Below are positions 59,896 to 64,000 of a DNA stretch of 64,000 bases, in pieces. This DNA is from Segetibacter sp. Lineage in GTDB: Bacteria > Bacteroidota > Bacteroidia > Chitinophagales > Chitinophagaceae. Location: positions 1-64,000 of the forward strand of contig NZ_JAOQAH010000053.1 of assembly GCF_025963695.1 (NCBI RefSeq), in the 5' to 3' direction. Made by a program: the position numbers and the translations under genes. Position 1 is the stretch's first letter. The number at the start of each line of letters is the position of its first letter. The notes beneath the pieces are model-generated. The model did not search any database. It was not told the origin of the DNA and saw nothing but the letters and a program-made list of their open reading frames with translations.

Positions 59896-60315
59896 ATGAA
59901 GAGGATTCTAGTTTTATGTACCGGCAATAGTTGCCGCAGCCAGATAGCGGAAGGTTATTTAAGGCATTTTGCCCCAGGTAAGGCTGAAATATATAGTGCT
60001 GGAGTGGAGACCCACGGAGTTAACCCAAAAGCGATCGCTATAATGAAAGAAGATGAGATTGATATTTCTCGTCATACTTCAAATAATATTTTGGAATACA
60101 CAGACATAAACTTTGACTATGTAATTACTGTTTGTGACAATGCAAAAGAACGTTGCCCATTTTTTTCGTCGAATGCCAAAAAATATCATTACAATTTTCC
60201 TGACCCTGCAAAAGCAACCGGAACCGAAGAAGAAATTATGGCGGAGTTTAGAAGGGTGAGGGAGATGATAAAAGATTATTGCAGAAAGTTTGTGGAAGAG
60301 AATTTTGATGCTTGA
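59896..60315 (+). CDS. arsC: Thioredoxin-type arsenate reductase ArsC (LMW phosphatase fold)
   Basis: The 139-residue enzyme has the phosphatase loop LCTGNSCRSQIAEG (residues 7-20, C-x5-R) and redox cysteines in VITVCDNAKERCPFF (about 79-89). NFPDPAKATGTEEE provides the general acid Asp. It reduces arsenate to arsenite using thioredoxin, feeding ArsM. It is the last gene of the arsR-arsM-arsC set and is followed by a hairpin 28 bp later. Length matches the S. aureus type. Confidence 0.95.
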   Translation: MKRILVLCTGNSCRSQIAEGYLRHFAPGKAEIYSAGVETHGVNPKAIAIMKEDEIDISRHTSNNILEYTDINFDYVITVCDNAKERCPFFSSNAKKYHYNFPDPAKATGTEEEIMAEFRRVREMIKDYCRKFVEENFDA

Positions 60316-60343
60316 AGATATTTTTTCGATGTCGCTTTTGCCG

Positions 60344-60374
60344 GATGAGCCACACTTTGCAGGTGTGGCTCATC
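60344..60374 (+). terminator. Terminator after arsC
   Basis: A perfect 12-bp stem (60344-60355 with 60363-60374) with a 7-base loop, 28 bp past the arsC stop. No T-run follows, so strength is uncertain. Confidence 0.7.
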
Positions 60375-60414
60375 TGTTAGTGCTGCTGCCAAAAAAGCTG
60401 CACAACGATTTGCC

Positions 60415-60441
60415 GTACAACGGTGCGACGCAAGAATGTTT
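60415..60441 (+). repeat. Dimorphic interspersed repeat, form B (copy 7)
   Basis: GTACAACGGTGCGACGCAAG followed by AATGTTT, with CAAG instead of CAAC. It lies 162 bp upstream of the aldolase start. The gene-side TATTTTGC module is at 60475-60482 on the minus strand. Confidence 0.8.
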
Positions 60442-60603
60442 CATTGAAGTTCTTCGGGTTGGCTAATAGTCCTGCAAAATAGTAGTTGACACGGTGCTAT
60501 GAATATCAGGAATAACAGACACGAGATTGCAACGCCTACTTTTTTTATAAACTTAGTTAATGATAATTCATAATTTGCAATCCAATTTTAAAAATTCTTG
60601 ATA

Positions 60604-61671
60604 ATGAAAAAGTACAAAGCAGGAGTCGTTTTCGGTGAAGAACTCGAAGCTCTTTTGAAAGATGCTAAAGAAAATGAGTTTGCATTGCCAGCAGTTAATT
60701 GCATCGGCACAAATTCAATTAATGCTACACTTGAAACGGCGGCTAAAGTTAATTCTCCTGTTATTATTCAATTTTCAAATAGCGGTGCTCAATTTATAGC
60801 CGGTAAAGGAATGCCGAATGATAACCTGCAGGCAAATATTTCCGGTGCTATTTCAGGTGCGTTGCACGTTCACAATGTGGCAAAGTATTATGGCGTTCCT
60901 GTAGTGCTGCATACCGATCATGCTGCTAAAAAATGGCTTCCCTGGATCAGTGGTTTGATTGATGCCGGACAACAGTTTCATAAAGAAAAAGGCCAGCCGC
61001 TGTTTAGCTCCCACATGCTCGACTTGTCTGAGGAGTCGTTGGAAGAAAATATTGAAACATGTGTTCAGTTTTTTAAAAGGATGGCACCATTAGGAATGGC
61101 CATTGAAATTGAACTGGGTGTAACAGGTGGTGAGGAAGACGGAGTAGATAACAGTGATGTAGAGAACGAAAAATTATATACTCAGCCAAGAGAGGTGGCT
61201 CATGCTTTTGAAGAGCTTCGTGAAGTGGGAAGTCTATTTACGGTGGCAGCAGCTTTTGGTAATGTGCACGGTGTGTATAGCCCGGGTAACGTAGAGTTAA
61301 GGCCTGAGATTTTAAGGAATAGCCAGCAATACATCCAGGAACATTTTAGCACCAACGAAAAGCCGGTGTATTTTGTATTTCATGGCGGAAGTGGTTCACC
61401 ACAAAACCAAATTCGCGAAGCAATCAGTTACGGCGCAATTAAGATGAACATTGATACCGATATGCAATGGGCTTTTTGGGAAGGTGTTTTGAATAACTAC
61501 AAAAAGAACGAAGGTTATTTGCAAGGCCAGTTAGGTAATGCCGAGGGCGCAGATAAGCCGAACAAGAAATATTACGATCCTCGTGTGTGGTTACGTAAAG
61601 GCGAAGAGACATTTATTAAAAGGCTTGAAGCTGCTTTTGATGATTTGAATTGCGTTAACAGGAATGGGTAA
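60604..61671 (+). CDS. fbaA: Class II fructose-bisphosphate aldolase
   Basis: The 355-residue Zn enzyme cleaves fructose-1,6-bisphosphate to triose phosphates. VPVVLHTDHAAKKWLPW (about 98-114) supplies the catalytic Asp and a Zn histidine. GMAIEIELGVTGGEEDGVD (about 168-186) and AAFGNVHGVYSPGNV (about 214-228) provide others, and FHGGSGSPQNQI binds phosphate. The length and insert pattern match the E. coli FbaA type (class IIA). I start at ATG 60604; an upstream TTG two codons before is possible. It is followed by a terminator and then by a ROK kinase, both glycolytic in theme. Confidence 0.96.
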   Translation: MKKYKAGVVFGEELEALLKDAKENEFALPAVNCIGTNSINATLETAAKVNSPVIIQFSNSGAQFIAGKGMPNDNLQANISGAISGALHVHNVAKYYGVPVVLHTDHAAKKWLPWISGLIDAGQQFHKEKGQPLFSSHMLDLSEESLEENIETCVQFFKRMAPLGMAIEIELGVTGGEEDGVDNSDVENEKLYTQPREVAHAFEELREVGSLFTVAAAFGNVHGVYSPGNVELRPEILRNSQQYIQEHFSTNEKPVYFVFHGGSGSPQNQIREAISYGAIKMNIDTDMQWAFWEGVLNNYKKNEGYLQGQLGNAEGADKPNKKYYDPRVWLRKGEETFIKRLEAAFDDLNCVNRNG

Positions 61672-61689
61672 AGGAAGTTGTGGGTTTTG

Positions 61690-61729
61690 AGTTTAAAGTT
61701 TCGGGTTCTGGTTTTGACAACTTTAAACT
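61690..61729 (+). terminator. Terminator after aldolase
   Basis: AGTTTAAAGTT (61690-61700) pairs with AACTTTAAACT (61719-61729), followed by a T-run, 18 bp past the stop. Confidence 0.7.
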
Positions 61730-61762
61730 TTTTAAATATTTTCGGAATTAAAACTTTTGCTG

Positions 61763-62737
61763 ATGCCAAATAGGGTTGATCAATATGCTATCGGAATTGA
61801 TATTGGGGGAACGGGTACTAAGTATGGGTTAGTGAATCATCGGGGCGATATATCATATAGAGGAAGTAACATTCGAACAAACGAATATGATGATGTGAAT
61901 GATTTTGTTGATGATTTGTACAAGGAATTAAAACCTTCAATTGATGCCGTTGGAATAGAGAATATTAAAGGTATTGGAGTTGGTGCGCCAAACGGAAACA
62001 TTTATACAGGAACGATTGACTTTGCTCCTAATTTGCCCTGGCGCGGCGTTATTCCGTTAGCGAAAATGGTATCGGATAAATTTAATTTACAGTGTTCACT
62101 AACAAACGATGCTAATGCCGCTGCTGTTGGAGAAATGATGTATGGGGCAGCCCGGGGGATGAGAGATTTTATTGTCATTACCCTTGGTACCGGTGTTGGA
62201 AGTGGCATCGTTTCGAATGGTCAACTAATTTATGGACATGATGGTTTTGCCGGTGAACTTGGGCATACAATTATAAGACCTGGTGGACGCAAACATGAAG
62301 GTACCGGCGCTTATGGTTCTTTAGAAAGTTATGCATCTGCAACCGGTATTGTTTTAACGGCAAAGGAAATGTTGCAGCAAACAGATAAACCGACTTTACT
62401 ACGCAATTATCCTCTTGAACAAATTGACTCGAAGCTGGTTTATGAATGTGCAATGCAAGGCGATGAAATTGCACAGGAAGTATACAGGTTTACAGGACAA
62501 ATCTTAGGGGAGTCTCTTGCCAATTTTATTATGTTTTCTTCACCGGAAGCAATTATTTTATTTGGTGGAGTTATTAAAGCAGGTAGTCTTATTTTGGATC
62601 CTACCAAGGAGCACATGGAGAAGAACGTGCTCAACATATTTCAGAATAAGGTAAAACTAATTTTAAGTGAGTTGAAGGAAGCCGATGCGGCTATTTTAGG
62701 CGCGAGCGCTTTGGTATGGGAGAAGAGAGACGTATAG
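61763..62737 (+). CDS. ROK-family glucokinase-like protein lacking the zinc cysteines
   Basis: The 324-residue protein is a ROK sugar kinase. DIGGTGTKYGLV (about 12-23) binds ATP phosphate, NDANAAAVGEMMYG holds the catalytic aspartate (about residue 114), and TLGTGVGSGIV and GFAGELGHTIIRPGG follow. In most ROK kinases GELGH is followed by a CGCGxxGC zinc site; here the sequence is KHEGTGAYGSLESYASATG, with all three cysteines replaced. This suggests a zinc-independent variant. Glucose is a plausible substrate, shared with the glycolytic neighbours, but is not proven. I start at ATG 61763. A short hairpin follows it at 62779. Confidence 0.9.
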   Translation: MPNRVDQYAIGIDIGGTGTKYGLVNHRGDISYRGSNIRTNEYDDVNDFVDDLYKELKPSIDAVGIENIKGIGVGAPNGNIYTGTIDFAPNLPWRGVIPLAKMVSDKFNLQCSLTNDANAAAVGEMMYGAARGMRDFIVITLGTGVGSGIVSNGQLIYGHDGFAGELGHTIIRPGGRKHEGTGAYGSLESYASATGIVLTAKEMLQQTDKPTLLRNYPLEQIDSKLVYECAMQGDEIAQEVYRFTGQILGESLANFIMFSSPEAIILFGGVIKAGSLILDPTKEHMEKNVLNIFQNKVKLILSELKEADAAILGASALVWEKRDV

Positions 62738-62778
62738 GCAACGATATAAGTTGAAGGATTATTAATAGGTGTAACAAC

Positions 62779-62812
62779 AAGGACAGGAGACAGCGATCTT
62801 CTGTCCTTCTTG
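62779..62812 (+). terminator. Terminator after ROK kinase
   Basis: AAGGACAG (62779-62786) pairs with CTGTCCTT (62801-62808), with a T-rich tail, 41 bp past the stop codon. Confidence 0.6.
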
Positions 62813-62901
62813 TTTTATAGCAATATGCCGGTTGGGAAAGGATGTTTTTTTCGGACTATAGTACAAAAGGTGTTTCTTTATCTTTATAAAAATTAAATAA
62901 T

Positions 62902-64000
62902 ATGGCCGTAGATAATACTAGCGATTCGAATAATAAGGCCTCAGCCATTTCAACAACTGATATCAAAAAATCAGCAACGGGCCTGGCTTCGATGAAGTAT
63001 GAAGAAATGCATTTTGTTGACTCTGCCAAACCTGTCTGGAATTATTCTTTATTCTCGGAAGATGATATCAACAACTTTCAAAACGGTACACATTATTCAG
63101 CTTATAATAAATTTGGAAACAAGCAATTAGAGGTTCTCAAGACCGCCGGAACTTATTTTGCTGTTTGGGCACCTAATGCCACCTATGTTACTGTTATCGG
63201 ACATTTTAATAATTGGAATAAAACCAGTCATGCACTTTTTGTTCGCCTTGATAAATCCGGTATTTGGGAAGGGTTTATTCCCGGCGTGCAGGAGGGAGAG
63301 GCGTATAAGTATCACATTCATGGATTTAACGGCGCACTCGTAGACAAAGGGGATCCGTACGCACATTATTGGGAAAAGCGGCCTTATACTGCGTCTATTA
63401 CAAGAAATGTTGACTACGAATGGACTGATGAGAAATGGATGAAGAAAAGGGCTGCGCACAACGCATTAACGTCTGCATGGTCAGTATATGAAGTACATCT
63501 TGCAAGCTGGATGCGGCCTTCAAAATATGATGAAGAAAGTTACAATACTTATGAGCAGATAACCGAGAGGTTAGTTCCATATGTGAAGGAAATGGGTTTT
63601 ACCCATGTTGAATTGATGCCCGTAATGGAACATCCGTTTGACGGAAGTTGGGGTTACCAGGGAACAGGTTATTATGCACCCACCAGTCGCTTTGGTAGTC
63701 CACAAGACTTTGCTGCTATGGTCGATGCGTTTCACCATGCAGGTATTGGTGTTATTCTAGATTGGGTGCCATCACATTTTCCTTATGATTCGCATGGTTT
63801 GTATATGTTTGACGGTACCCATACTTATGAGTATGCCGATAGGCGCAAGGGTTTTCATCCCGACTGGAACTCGTATATTTTTAACTATAAAAGGGGAGAG
63901 GTAAAATCGTTTTTAATAAGTAACGCAAGATTTTGGTTTGAGAAATTTCATATTGACGGAATAAGGGTCGATGCTGTTTCCTCGATGTTAAGGCTTGACT
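62902..64000 (+). CDS. glgB: 1,4-alpha-glucan branching enzyme, 3' end cut by window edge
   Basis: The frame opens at ATG 62902 and runs off the end after 366 codons. An N-terminal leader of about 50 residues precedes a CBM48 domain (TYFAVWAPNATYVTVIGHFNNWN, about 83-105). GH13 subfamily 9 catalytic barrel motifs then follow: ELMPVMEHPFDGSWGYQGTGYYAPTSRFG (about 235-262), VILDWVPSHF (about 283-292) and HIDGIRVDAVSSMLRLD, with the nucleophile aspartate near residue 357. It makes alpha-1,6 branches in glycogen. A TATCTTTA box at 62879-62886 may serve as its -7 element. No other glg gene is visible. Confidence 0.95.
   Translation, partial: MAVDNTSDSNNKASAISTTDIKKSATGLASMKYEEMHFVDSAKPVWNYSLFSEDDINNFQNGTHYSAYNKFGNKQLEVLKTAGTYFAVWAPNATYVTVIGHFNNWNKTSHALFVRLDKSGIWEGFIPGVQEGEAYKYHIHGFNGALVDKGDPYAHYWEKRPYTASITRNVDYEWTDEKWMKKRAAHNALTSAWSVYEVHLASWMRPSKYDEESYNTYEQITERLVPYVKEMGFTHVELMPVMEHPFDGSWGYQGTGYYAPTSRFGSPQDFAAMVDAFHHAGIGVILDWVPSHFPYDSHGLYMFDGTHTYEYADRRKGFHPDWNSYIFNYKRGEVKSFLISNARFWFEKFHIDGIRVDAVSSMLRLD

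Noticed and set aside
4562-60441. Interspersed repeats as a CRISPR array
   Set aside because: The copies are kilobases apart, in both orientations, without spacers of constant length and without cas genes.

Overview
The window looks like a chromosome segment of a Bacteroidota bacterium, most likely family Chitinophagaceae. The evidence is the company of families typical of that group: a type IX secretion C-terminal domain on a CHRD protein, a GLPGLI protein next to a large outer-membrane barrel, a TonB receptor paired with a DUF4249 lipoprotein, DUF2851, DUF4258, several Cys-lipoproteins, moderate to low G+C, little Shine-Dalgarno signal, and some TAnnTTTG-like promoter boxes very close to start codons. 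No rRNA, tRNA, transposase, CRISPR array or integrase was recognised.

Layout. 1-2.4 kb is a scarred accessory edge: the end of a RelE/ParE-type toxin gene, a decayed AAA+ ATPase, a flavodoxin-like gene and three copies of a GACGGGAAC-type repeat. 2.4-11.6 kb is mostly housekeeping (mtaB, lipA, OsmC, DUF2851, Maf, a UbiA prenyltransferase, a KdsC-type phosphatase, IscX, a 2Fe-2S ferredoxin). 12-28 kb is rich in surface and secreted proteins (CHRD/T9SS protein, GLPGLI plus outer-membrane barrel, GH39, SWIB protein, DUF4249 plus TonB receptor, bestrophin). At 28.7-29.7 kb sits a stand-alone TIR-STING gene, the effector of CBASS anti-phage systems, with no CD-NTase nearby. 30-35.5 kb holds two putative arabinoside-active glycoside hydrolases flanking mgtC. 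36-42 kb has a lipoprotein with three HGxPGHxC repeats, a three-subunit molybdenum hydroxylase resembling PaoABC, and a hemerythrin-like protein. 43-54.6 kb is central metabolism: mrp, an ORF6N pseudogene, the paiB-gdpD-pyrF cluster, kynU, a Nudix hydrolase, a glutaryl-CoA-type dehydrogenase, aroK-DUF423, a membrane glycosyltransferase and PPK2. 55-64 kb contains a GH5 enzyme, an ankyrin protein, a glycosylasparaginase, an arsR-arsM-arsC cluster, class II aldolase, a ROK sugar kinase and the start of glgB.

The most unusual structure is a family of at least 16 short interspersed repeats, about 25-30 bp each, essentially one between genes every 4 kb. They come in two discrete forms, core GTGAGTGACACAAC (9 copies) and core GTGCGACGCAAC (7 copies). 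The differences keep a small palindrome intact (GTG-A-CAC versus GCG-A-CGC). Most copies lie just 3' of a stop codon, in a fixed polarity, behind a T-rich TTTTTTGG module. One copy lies inside the 5' end of a lipoprotein reading frame. I know of no described function for this family. It and the orphan TIR-STING are the best candidates here for something undescribed.
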